Source of the DNA: Bacterioplanes sp.
GTDB taxonomy: Bacteria; Pseudomonadota; Gammaproteobacteria; Pseudomonadales; Oceanobacteraceae
DNA length: 64,000 nucleotides
Direction of reading: 5' to 3'
NCBI GenBank assembly: GCA_014859445.1
Contig: JACUUC010000005.1
Coordinates: 62,001 to 126,000 of the forward strand
Part shown: piece by piece, positions 1 through 7,538 of the stretch
Numbering within the stretch: the stretch's first letter is position 1
How the letters are laid out: every line of letters starts with the position of its first letter
Notes under the pieces: generated by a model
The model's input: the letters and a program-made list of their open reading frames with translations, nothing else
Databases searched by the model: none
What the model was told of the DNA's origin: nothing
Translations under genes and position numbers: made by a program

Positions 1-287
1 GAGACAACACGGCGTAAGATGAGTGTGTCATCATCCGGTATGTCACGCTCATTTAACCAGCGGCGTGCACCTTCATTGCAATGGAAGCAAGCGCTGATAT
101 CGGCCTGCTCAGCACCTTGGCGAACGTAGCCTGCCTCTGCGCGTTGACCCAATGTTAACCCTAGGGCATCCAATAATATGGATTTGCCTGCCCCAGTTTC
201 CCCCGTTATAACGACCATGCCGTCGGTGAACGATAATTCCAGTTGTTCCACTAAAGCAAACTGATGAATGGCAAGATGAGTGAGCAT
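1..287 (-). CDS. recN: DNA repair protein RecN, N-terminal part (cut by window edge)
   Basis: Only the first 95 codons are in the window; the rest lies off the left edge. RecN is an SMC-like ATPase that acts at DNA double-strand breaks. The translation begins MLTHLAIHQFALVEQLEL and carries the Walker A motif GETGAGKS at about residues 29-36, then LLDALGLTLGQRA, which is typical of RecN N-termini. The ATG is preceded by a good ribosome site (GGAG about 7 bases upstream on the minus strand). Upstream lie a TTGACA -35 element and two CTG-N10-CAG-type LexA boxes, so SOS induction is expected. The gene is divergent from grpE, an arrangement common in gammaproteobacteria. Confidence 0.95.
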   Translation of the reverse strand, partial: MLTHLAIHQFALVEQLELSFTDGMVVITGETGAGKSILLDALGLTLGQRAEAGYVRQGAEQADISACFHCNEGARRWLNERDIPDDDTLILRRVV

Positions 288-303
288 ATTAAGCTCCAAT
301 TAT

Positions 304-334
304 CTGAATGGATATACAGTGTTTTTATATACAG
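304..334 (-). promoter_or_regulatory. Tandem LexA boxes of recN
   Basis: The first box (304-319) is a perfect CTG-N10-CAG with an AT-rich core. The second (319-334) reads GTG-N10-CAG, one base off consensus, and shares base 319 with the first. Both lie between the recN -35 element and its start codon, where a bound repressor would block transcription. recN is a classical LexA target with more than one operator in E. coli. Confidence 0.85.
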
Positions 335-350
335 TGGTTGATTCTGTCAA
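324..350 (-). promoter_or_regulatory. recN promoter
   Basis: On the minus strand TTGACA (345-350) is followed after 15 bases by TATAAA (324-329). The -10 lies inside the second LexA box. The spacing is short, but the -35 is a consensus match. Confidence 0.55.
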
Positions 351-380
351 GTGTTCTATCGGATTTTCTCCGTAATCGCC

Positions 381-409
381 CTTGAAACTGTTTTTTTAGT
401 TCCCATATA
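381..409 (+). promoter_or_regulatory. Sigma-32-type heat-shock promoter of grpE
   Basis: CTTGAAA (381-387) is separated by 14 bases from CCCATATA (402-409), matching the sigma-32 consensus CTTGAAA / CCCCATnT. It lies about 40 bases before grpE. The same spacing and a near-identical -10 occur before dnaK. Confidence 0.8.
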
Positions 410-446
410 GCTTGCAGCTTAATCAGAATTTACGAGGAGCAACATT

Positions 447-1019
447 ATGTCAGATGAGCAAAAGATTCATGAGGAATCTCTAGAAGCGACGTCTTCATTC
501 ATGGAAGAAGATGCCGTAACCGGTGACGCTACAGACGGCCATGATGATGCCTTGCAGCAAGCGCACGCTGAAGTGGCTGAGGTCAAAGAGCAGATGTTAC
601 GCTTGCAGGCTGAAATGCAGAATGTTCGTCGTCGTGCCGAACTGGATGTCGAAAAAGCTCATAAGTTTGGTTTGGAGAAATTCGCCAATGAAATGTTGTC
701 TGTGGCGGATAATTTAGAACGCGCCATTGCCGCCGCAGGTGATGATGACATCATCAAGCCATTGCTGGATGGTGTGCAAATGACCTTGGATGGTTTTTTG
801 GCTGGCCTTGCCAAATTTCAGATTGAGGCGGTGAACCCAGAAGGCGAATCCTTCAATCCTGAATTGCACCAAGCCATGTCGATGGTTGAGCATCCTAATG
901 CGGCGCCGAATACGGTGATCGCGGTGATGCAAAAAGGCTACACGATCAGTGGTCGCTTGTTGCGTCCTGCGATGGTGATGGTCAGTAAAGGTGCGGCTCA
1001 GATAGACGAAAAAGCGTAA
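447..1019 (+). CDS. grpE: Nucleotide exchange factor GrpE
   Basis: GrpE is the dimeric exchange factor that releases ADP from DnaK and so resets the chaperone cycle. The 190-residue protein has an acidic, disordered N-terminus (about 1-35), a long helix with heptad character (about 36-100) for the dimer coiled coil, and the conserved C-terminal beta-wing with GYTISGRLLRPAMVMVSK near residues 160-180. Length is normal for the family. The start is fixed by a strong ACGAGGAG ribosome site. It lies directly upstream of dnaK, and both genes have their own sigma-32-like promoter, so heat induction is expected. Confidence 0.97.
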   Translation: MSDEQKIHEESLEATSSFMEEDAVTGDATDGHDDALQQAHAEVAEVKEQMLRLQAEMQNVRRRAELDVEKAHKFGLEKFANEMLSVADNLERAIAAAGDDDIIKPLLDGVQMTLDGFLAGLAKFQIEAVNPEGESFNPELHQAMSMVEHPNAAPNTVIAVMQKGYTISGRLLRPAMVMVSKGAAQIDEKA

Positions 1020-1037
1020 AAAAGACGTTTAAGCCCC

Positions 1038-1066
1038 CTTGAAAAGTAAGGTTGCGCACTCATATA
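1038..1066 (+). promoter_or_regulatory. Sigma-32-type heat-shock promoter of dnaK
   Basis: CTTGAAA (1038-1044), 14 bases, then CTCATATA (1059-1066). It differs from the grpE element at one base of the -10. It begins 18 bases after the grpE stop, leaving a dnaK leader of about 70 nt. Confidence 0.8.
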
Positions 1067-1145
1067 GATAACCAGTGTTAAGACAACCTTAGTGTTAGAA
1101 ACAACGAATTACATTGACTGATACACAGTCACGAGGAGAACGAAA

Positions 1146-3053
1146 ATGGGTAAGATTATTGGTATCGATTTGGGCACCACCAACTCATGTGTTGCGGTAA
1201 TGGATGGTGATAAAGCACGAGTGATCGAAAACGCGGAAGGTGATCGCACCACGCCATCGATCATTGCCTACGCCAATGATGAAATTTTGGTGGGTCAACC
1301 AGCCAAACGTCAAGCCGTGACCAATCCACATAACACGCTGTTTGCGGTTAAGCGTTTGATTGGTCGTCGTTTTAAAGATGATGTGGTCCAGAAAGACATT
1401 TCGATGGTGCCGTACAAAATCGTTGAAGCGGATAATGGCGATGCGTGGATTGATGTGAAAGGCGAGCGTTACGCTCCACCACAGATTTCGGCTGAAATCT
1501 TGAAAAAGATGAAGAAAACCGCCGAAGATTACTTGGGTGAAAGTGTGACCGAAGCGGTTATTACCGTACCGGCCTACTTTAACGATGCACAGCGTCAGGC
1601 AACAAAAGACGCGGGTAAAATCGCGGGTCTGGATGTAAAACGCATCATTAACGAGCCAACAGCGGCGGCGTTGGCGTATGGCATGGATAAAGAAGGTGGT
1701 GATCGCACCATCGCCGTATACGATTTAGGTGGTGGTACGTTCGATATTTCCATTATTGAAATTGCCGATGTTGATGGTGAAAAGCAATTTGAAGTTTTGG
1801 CGACCAATGGCGATACCTTCTTAGGTGGTGAAGATTTTGATTCACGTTTGATCGAGTATTTGGCAGCCGAATTTAAGAAAGACAGCGGCATTGATTTGCA
1901 CAACGATCCATTGGCGTTACAGCGCTTAAAAGAAGCGGCAGAAAAAGCCAAGGTTGAGTTGTCGTCGGCGCAACAAACCGACGTGAACTTACCGTACATC
2001 ACGGCCGACGCGTCTGGTCCTAAGCACTTGAACGTGAAAGTGACTCGCTCTAAGTTGGAAAGCTTGGTTGAAGAGTTGGTTGAGCGTTCATTGGAGCCTT
2101 GCCGTATTTCGTTGAAAGACGCCGGTTTAAGCGCCAGTGAAATTGACGAAGTGATTTTGGTGGGTGGTCAAACACGTATGCCGATGGTGCAGCAAAAAGT
2201 AGCCGCATTCTTTGGTAAAGAGCCACGTAAAGACGTGAACCCAGATGAAGCCGTTGCCGTAGGTGCTTCGATTCAGGGCGCGGTACTGTCTGGTGATGTG
2301 AAAGATGTACTGTTGTTGGACGTAACGCCATTAAGCTTGGGTATTGAAACCATGGGTGGCGTGGCCACTGCGTTGATTGAGAAAAACACGACCATTCCAA
2401 CGAAGAAGTCGCAAGTGTTCTCAACGGCGGATGACAACCAGACCGCGGTAACTATTCATGTGGTTCAAGGTGAGCGTAAGCAAGCGTCACAGAATAAGTC
2501 GTTGGGTCGTTTTGATTTGGCCGACATTCCACCGGCACCTCGTGGGATGCCACAAATTGAAGTGACGTTTGACATCGACGCCAACGGCATCTTGAATGTG
2601 AGTGCGAAAGATAAGGCAACAGGCAAAGAACAGTCCATTGTGATCAAAGCGTCCTCCGGTTTGAGTGACGAAGAAATCGAGAAAATGGTGCGCGATGCCG
2701 AAGCCAATGCGGAAGCGGATAAGAAGTTTGAAGCCTTGATTCAAGTGCGCAACACCGCTGATGGTTTAATTCACGCAACGAAGAAGACGTTGGAAGAGGC
2801 GGGTGATAAAGCGACTGCGGATGAGAAATCAGCCATTGAAGCGGCCATTGCCGATCTTGAATCGGTGATCAAGGGTGATGACAAAGAGGCGATTGAAGCA
2901 AAAACCAATGCACTCAGTGAAGCCTCTGCTTCTTTGGCGCAAAAGCTGTATGCTGAGCAAGCACAAGCGCAGCCAGCCGATGCCGGTCAGGAAGGTCATT
3001 CAGCAGATGATGATGTGGTAGACGCTGAGTTTGAAGAAGTAAAAGACAAGTAA
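1146..3053 (+). CDS. dnaK: Chaperone DnaK (Hsp70)
   Basis: This is the cytoplasmic ATP-dependent chaperone working with DnaJ and GrpE. The 635-residue protein has the N-terminal ATPase phosphate loop [13 protein letters not shown] (about 5-17), the second phosphate motif DLGGGTFD (about 193), the linker and peptide-binding domain in the middle, and a helical lid ending in the acidic tail [10 protein letters not shown], as in E. coli DnaK. A GAGGAG ribosome site precedes the ATG. A rho-independent hairpin follows the stop, so dnaK may be partly uncoupled from dnaJ. No odd substitutions were noticed. Confidence 0.98.
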   Translation: MGKIIGIDLGTTNSCVAVMDGDKARVIENAEGDRTTPSIIAYANDEILVGQPAKRQAVTNPHNTLFAVKRLIGRRFKDDVVQKDISMVPYKIVEADNGDAWIDVKGERYAPPQISAEILKKMKKTAEDYLGESVTEAVITVPAYFNDAQRQATKDAGKIAGLDVKRIINEPTAAALAYGMDKEGGDRTIAVYDLGGGTFDISIIEIADVDGEKQFEVLATNGDTFLGGEDFDSRLIEYLAAEFKKDSGIDLHNDPLALQRLKEAAEKAKVELSSAQQTDVNLPYITADASGPKHLNVKVTRSKLESLVEELVERSLEPCRISLKDAGLSASEIDEVILVGGQTRMPMVQQKVAAFFGKEPRKDVNPDEAVAVGASIQGAVLSGDVKDVLLLDVTPLSLGIETMGGVATALIEKNTTIPTKKSQVFSTADDNQTAVTIHVVQGERKQASQNKSLGRFDLADIPPAPRGMPQIEVTFDIDANGILNVSAKDKATGKEQSIVIKASSGLSDEEIEKMVRDAEANAEADKKFEALIQVRNTADGLIHATKKTLEEAGDKATADEKSAIEAAIADLESVIKGDDKEAIEAKTNALSEASASLAQKLYAEQAQAQPADAGQEGHSADDDVVDAEFEEVKDK

Positions 3054-3073
3054 TCCGTCGTGATTGCTTAATC

Positions 3074-3112
3074 AAAACGCGGCAGTCTTCTCGGGAGTAC
3101 TGTCGCGTTTTT
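3074..3112 (+). terminator. Intrinsic terminator after dnaK
   Basis: AACGCGGCAGT pairs with ACTGTCGCGTT (one G-U) around a short loop, followed by TTTTTG. It lies between dnaK and dnaJ and may lower dnaJ relative to dnaK. Confidence 0.75.
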
Positions 3113-3208
3113 GTATGAATAGGCTGTACGTGGTGCAGTAAATTGCAGCGGTTTTATGCCGTTAGCCATGCCTTCTGTTGCATAAAAAGGCAAAAAAACA
3201 GGTGAGTT

Positions 3209-4330
3209 ATGTCAAAACGTGATTATTACGAGATTTTAGGCGTTAGCCGAGATGTTGACGCCAAAGAGCTGAAGCGAGCTTATCGTAAATTGGCGATGAA
3301 GTATCATCCTGATCGTAATCCAGACGATAAAGACGCAGACGCAAAATTTAAAGAAGCCACCGAGGCATACGAAGTGCTGGGTGATGCGCAAAAACGTGCT
3401 GCTTATGACCAGTATGGTCATGCGGCGGTTGATGGGCAGGGTGGTGGTGCCGGTTACGGTGCTGGTAATTTCAGTGATATTTTTGGTGATGTCTTCGGCG
3501 ACATTTTTGGGGCAGGCGGTCGTGGTGGTCGAGGGCGGGCAGGCCCGCAGCGTGGATCGGATTTGCGCTATACGCTGGAGTTGACGTTAGAAGAAGCCGT
3601 TCGTGGCGTTGAAAAACAGATACGCATCCCGACATTGGCAGCGTGTAATGTGTGTGATGGCACAGGCGCGAAACCAGGGACATCGGTCAAAACGTGCGGT
3701 ACCTGTCATGGTCAAGGCCAGGTGCGTATGCAGCAGGGTTTTTTCTCGGTGCAGCAAACGTGCCCGACGTGTCGCGGCCAAGGCACCATTATTGAAGATC
3801 CGTGCACCAGTTGTCATGGTCGTGGCGTGAAAGAAGACACCAAGACGTTATCGGTTAAAATTCCAGCCGGTGTGGATACGGGGGATCGTATTCGTTTGTC
3901 GGGTGAGGGTGAAGCCGGTGCTATGGGTGGACCGGCCGGTGACCTTTATGTGCAAGTCAGTGTGAGGGAGCATAATCTCTTCCAGCGCGAAGGTCGTAAC
4001 CTGTACTGTGAAGTGCCGATCAGTATTGTCGATGCGGCTTTGGGTGGTGAGTTGGAAGTCCCCACGCTCGATGGACGTGTGAAGTTGAAGATACCGGCCG
4101 AAACGCAAAGTGGTAAATTATTCCGTTTGCGGGGTAAGGGTGTTGCTCCAGTTCGTGGCGGTGGCCCCGGTGACTTATTATGCCGCGTACAGGTGGAGAC
4201 GCCCGTTAATTTGACCGCAGAGCAGCGTGAGTTGTTGGTCAAATTTCAAGAGTCTCTGACGGGAGAAAAGCATTCACCACAAAAAAAGAGTTGGTTTGAA
4301 GGCGTTAAGAAGTTTTTTGAAGAAATCTAA
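3209..4330 (+). CDS. dnaJ: Chaperone DnaJ (Hsp40)
   Basis: This is the J-domain co-chaperone that delivers substrates to DnaK and stimulates its ATPase. The 373-residue protein has a J domain with HPD at residues 33-35, a Gly/Phe-rich linker (about 75-115), four zinc-binding CxxCxGxG repeats ([32 protein letters not shown]) and the C-terminal substrate-binding domains. This is the full class A architecture. The ribosome site (AGGTGAG) is moderate. The gene follows dnaK after a terminator, so it may be transcribed by read-through. Confidence 0.98.
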   Translation: MSKRDYYEILGVSRDVDAKELKRAYRKLAMKYHPDRNPDDKDADAKFKEATEAYEVLGDAQKRAAYDQYGHAAVDGQGGGAGYGAGNFSDIFGDVFGDIFGAGGRGGRGRAGPQRGSDLRYTLELTLEEAVRGVEKQIRIPTLAACNVCDGTGAKPGTSVKTCGTCHGQGQVRMQQGFFSVQQTCPTCRGQGTIIEDPCTSCHGRGVKEDTKTLSVKIPAGVDTGDRIRLSGEGEAGAMGGPAGDLYVQVSVREHNLFQREGRNLYCEVPISIVDAALGGELEVPTLDGRVKLKIPAETQSGKLFRLRGKGVAPVRGGGPGDLLCRVQVETPVNLTAEQRELLVKFQESLTGEKHSPQKKSWFEGVKKFFEEI

Positions 4331-4348
4331 ACGCTACGCGCCGATCAC

Positions 4349-4376
4349 TTGACTGGCGTAATGTTGCTCGTATCTT
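4349..4376 (+). promoter_or_regulatory. Candidate dapB promoter
   Basis: TTGACT (4349-4354), 16 bases, then TATCTT (4371-4376), located about 50 bases before dapB. The match is to the sigma-70 consensus by eye only. Confidence 0.4.
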
Positions 4377-4399
4377 GATACGCTGCGCGATACTCTTAG

Positions 4400-5230
<831 letters not shown>

Positions 5231-5243
5231 CAATCTTGTGCCA

Positions 5244-5277
5244 TAAAAAAACCGACGCAATGCGTCGGTTTTTTTAT
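5244..5277. terminator. Bidirectional terminator between dapB and the TetR gene
   Basis: ACCGACGC/GCGTCGGT with a 3-base loop, flanked by A7 and T7 runs, so it can stop transcription from both convergent genes. Confidence 0.9.
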
Positions 5278-5290
5278 GCGCTGCGCACGG

Positions 5291-5908
5291 TTAGGCTGTT
5301 TCGCTGGCAACAGCGAGCATGTGATCAAAACCGCGTTCGATCATACGCTCCATGCCGCGCGGTTTGCCATTTGGATCAAACACCATGGATACCAGCATTT
5401 GTGCGTTGCCCAGCGCCCATCGAGCACGCTCTTTGGGGGCTAAGCCGGGCTCTAACTGCCCGCTTTTAATGCCGCGATCCACTTGTTCGCTGATCATGTC
5501 GAGTAACTTGTTCTGAAATTCAAGATAGTGAGGCCAGGTTTCATCACGAACCGATGCGCTCCATTCTAGCCACACCTTGATGTAAGCGGGATTTGACTCG
5601 CAATTCGCCAAAAATGCATGAATGTGATTTCGAATGGCTTCGACAGGATCGTCACATTCTTGGTAAATGCTTTCGGCTAATGCCAGTAAATAGCTTTCCA
5701 CTTCGTTCAGCACTGCTTCTACCAGTGCTTCGCGCGTATTAAAATAGTTAAACACGGTTGCGACAGACACACCGCCATCCTCAGCAATTTCTGTATGTCC
5801 ACCACGGCCAATACCCCGTCGCGCAAACACTTCGACAGCGGTTTTCAATAACAGTTGTTTACGCTCTTCGGGTTGTAAACGTCGACGACCGTCAATGGCT
5901 GATGGCAT
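5291..5908 (-). CDS. TetR-family regulator of the LuxR/HapR/SmcR type
   Basis: This 205-residue DNA-binding regulator has an N-terminal TetR helix-turn-helix (about 12-60) and an all-helical ligand/dimer domain. From memory of the Vibrio proteins, two blocks match LuxR/HapR/SmcR unusually well: EVFARRGIGRGGH..IAE followed by VSVATVFNYF.TRE (about 26-60), and KVW.EWSAS.RDE.WP (about 111-125). Length also equals theirs (about 203-205). I chose the start at 5908 because AGAGGT lies just upstream. An earlier in-frame ATG at 5935 lacks this. No autoinducer synthase or sensor gene is visible nearby. It is divergent from carA across a 458-bp gap that carries a LuxR-type half-operator close to its own start. 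Family assignment is firm; a quorum-sensing role is inference. Confidence 0.85.
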   Translation of the reverse strand: MPSAIDGRRRLQPEERKQLLLKTAVEVFARRGIGRGGHTEIAEDGGVSVATVFNYFNTREALVEAVLNEVESYLLALAESIYQECDDPVEAIRNHIHAFLANCESNPAYIKVWLEWSASVRDETWPHYLEFQNKLLDMISEQVDRGIKSGQLEPGLAPKERARWALGNAQMLVSMVFDPNGKPRGMERMIERGFDHMLAVASETA

Positions 5909-5932
5909 AAAAGTACCTCTTACTCGGTGAAT

Positions 5933-5954
5933 CACATTATCTCTTTATCAATAA
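5933..5954 (-). promoter_or_regulatory. Candidate LuxR/HapR-type operator before the TetR gene
   Basis: On the minus strand 5954-5944 reads TTATTGATAAA, a perfect left half of the palindromic Vibrio LuxR/HapR consensus. The right half (5943-5933) matches at only 3 of 11 positions. It lies 25-46 bases before the start codon, where autorepression would be expected. This is recognised by eye, without scoring. Confidence 0.45.
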
Positions 5955-6083
5955 CGTGATGTATGTGTGTTACATAAACAAAAATGAGAAGCTTTATTGA
6001 CTGGGAATTCAGTAGTTAACTTTCTCATTAGTTGTATGAAATGCTGAATTGATCAGGATTCAAAGCACTATCGAGTAGCAAAA

Positions 6084-6114
6084 TGTATGTAACATTGTGT
6101 AACTTTGTGTAGTC
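6084..6114. repeat. Phased TGTAAC direct repeats upstream of carA
   Basis: TGTATG (6084), TGTAAC (6089), TGTAAC (6099) and TGTAGT (6109). The last three begin 10 bp apart, so they sit on one face of the helix. The inverted form GTTACA occurs at 5969-5974. This could be an operator array for an unidentified regulator. Confidence 0.45.
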
Positions 6115-6162
6115 TAGCGGAAATCTCGCTGTCTGTCATAGTTGTCCTGTCGGATAACAACT

Positions 6163-6189
6163 TTGGACAGCGTCACGCCTTTTTAGTAT
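6163..6189 (+). promoter_or_regulatory. Possible carA promoter
   Basis: TTGGAC (6163-6168), 15 bases, then TAGTAT (6184-6189). A start near 6196 would give a leader of about 170 nt containing the hairpin at 6241-6289. The match is weak. Confidence 0.35.
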
Positions 6190-6240
6190 CATTTAGTGTT
6201 AGTTTTAGTACGTGCCGCGGTGAACAAAAAAATACAACCG

Positions 6241-6295
6241 AAAAAGCGGGATGGAGTTGCAATAATGCATTGTGCCATTCCGCTTTTTTGCAACT
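6241..6295 (+). promoter_or_regulatory. carA leader terminator hairpin with competing antiterminator pairing
   Basis: The run AAAAAGCGGGATGG (6241-6254) pairs with CCATTCCGCTTTTT (6275-6288; one G-U), and the 3' strand is also the T-run, so this looks like an intrinsic terminator about 80 bases before carA. AGTTGCA (6255-6261), in its loop, is perfectly complementary to TGCAACT (6289-6295), immediately after the T-run. The loop strand could therefore pair in a mutually exclusive form. This suggests attenuation control of carAB. Confidence 0.55.
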
Positions 6296-6366
6296 GATTG
6301 ATGGGCTTTGGCCTGCCTGCGGTACGTCTCTTGGCCAGTTTGAACTATCTATTCGGGGAATTTGCT

Positions 6367-7518
6367 TTGTCTACGCCAGCCATACTCGCTCTTGAAGACG
6401 GCAGCATCTTCAAAGGTACCAGCATTGGTGCCGAAGGTCTGTCAGTAGGGGAGGTTGTATTTAACACCTCCATGACCGGTTATCAGGAAATCTTAACCGA
6501 CCCTTCCTATGCCAATCAAATTGTGACATTAACGTATCCACACATTGGCAACTACGGTACGAACAGCGAGGATGCAGAGTCGAGCGGTATTTTTGCAAAG
6601 GGTCTGGTGATTCGCGATCTGCCTTTAGTGGCGTCCAATTTCCGCAGTGAACAAGCATTGGATGCGTATTTGCGTGAGCATGGTGTGGTGGGTATTGCGG
6701 ATATCGACACACGCCGTTTAACGCGTATCTTGCGCGAAAAGGGCTCACTGAACGGTTGTCTGCTGGCCGGTGCAGATGCGTTATCTGAGGCGAGTATTGA
6801 ACAAGCCTTGGCGGTTGCAAAGGCATTTCCCGGATTGGCGGGTATGGATCTGGCGAAAGAAGTCACTACAGCAGCCCCCTACCAGTGGACAGAATCGACC
6901 TGGAAGTTGGGGCAAACCGCCTACGCAACATTGGCTCCCGAGCAAGCGAAATACAAAGTCGTGGCGTACGATTTTGGTGTGAAACGCAATATTCTGCGTA
7001 TGCTGGTTGAGCGTGGTTGTGAGCTAACGGTTGTTCCTGCTCAAACGCCTGCCGCTGACGTGTTGGCGATGAAGCCAGATGGTATTTTCCTGTCCAATGG
7101 CCCTGGCGATCCAGCGCCTTGTGATTATGCCATTCGTGCCATCCAAGACATTCTAGAAACCAATATTCCCGTATTTGGTATTTGCTTGGGCCATCAGTTA
7201 CTGGCGTTGGCTTCTGGTGCACGTACCATCAAAATGGGTCACGGTCATCATGGTGGTAATCACCCAGTGCAAGACTTAGCAACCGGTGTGGTGATGATTA
7301 CCTCTCAAAATCATGGTTTTGCGGTGGATGAAGCAAGTTTGCCAGCCAATTTGAAAGCGACACATAAGTCGTTGTTTGATGGCACTCTGCAGGGGATTCA
7401 TCGTACCGATAAACCCGCATTTAGTTTTCAGGGACACCCTGAAGCCAGCCCAGGTCCGCGCGATGTTGCGCCATTGTTTGACCACTTTATTGAACTCATT
7501 GATGCTGCCAAGCAATAA
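6367..7518 (+). CDS. carA: Carbamoyl-phosphate synthase small (glutaminase) subunit
   Basis: CarA hydrolyses glutamine and passes ammonia to CarB for carbamoyl phosphate, the precursor of pyrimidines and arginine. The protein has 383 residues, close to E. coli CarA. The N-terminal domain contains [16 protein letters not shown]. The C-terminal class I glutamine amidotransferase domain has the nucleophile Cys273 in GICLGHQLL and the His357/Glu359 pair in [11 protein letters not shown] chose the TTG start at 6367 because GGGGAA lies six bases upstream and the length then fits the family. The longer frame begins inside the leader. carB follows after 20 bases. Confidence 0.95.
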   Translation: MSTPAILALEDGSIFKGTSIGAEGLSVGEVVFNTSMTGYQEILTDPSYANQIVTLTYPHIGNYGTNSEDAESSGIFAKGLVIRDLPLVASNFRSEQALDAYLREHGVVGIADIDTRRLTRILREKGSLNGCLLAGADALSEASIEQALAVAKAFPGLAGMDLAKEVTTAAPYQWTESTWKLGQTAYATLAPEQAKYKVVAYDFGVKRNILRMLVERGCELTVVPAQTPAADVLAMKPDGIFLSNGPGDPAPCDYAIRAIQDILETNIPVFGICLGHQLLALASGARTIKMGHGHHGGNHPVQDLATGVVMITSQNHGFAVDEASLPANLKATHKSLFDGTLQGIHRTDKPAFSFQGHPEASPGPRDVAPLFDHFIELIDAAKQ

Positions 7519-7538
7519 CAGACAGAGCTGACACGACT

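Larger units (their letters stand above)
5909..6366. other. 458-bp divergent intergenic region, TetR gene / carA
   Basis: No credible gene. Contents: the LuxR-type half-site at 5944-5954; GTTACA at 5969-5974; an imperfect TGAAT/ATTCA dyad at 6045-6062; 10-bp-phased TGTAAC repeats at 6084-6114; a possible carA promoter at 6163-6189; and a terminator-like hairpin with a competing pairing at 6241-6295. Confidence 0.7.

Noticed and set aside
6045-6062. Possible ARG box (TGAAT...ATTCA) before carA
   Set aside because: The half-sites are 8 bases apart, not 4, and there is no second box; not convincing as an ArgR site.
6105-6395. Possible 96-residue leader peptide upstream of carA
   Set aside because: TTG start without a ribosome site, runs into carA in another frame, and crosses the terminator hairpin; the structure is better explained as an RNA leader.
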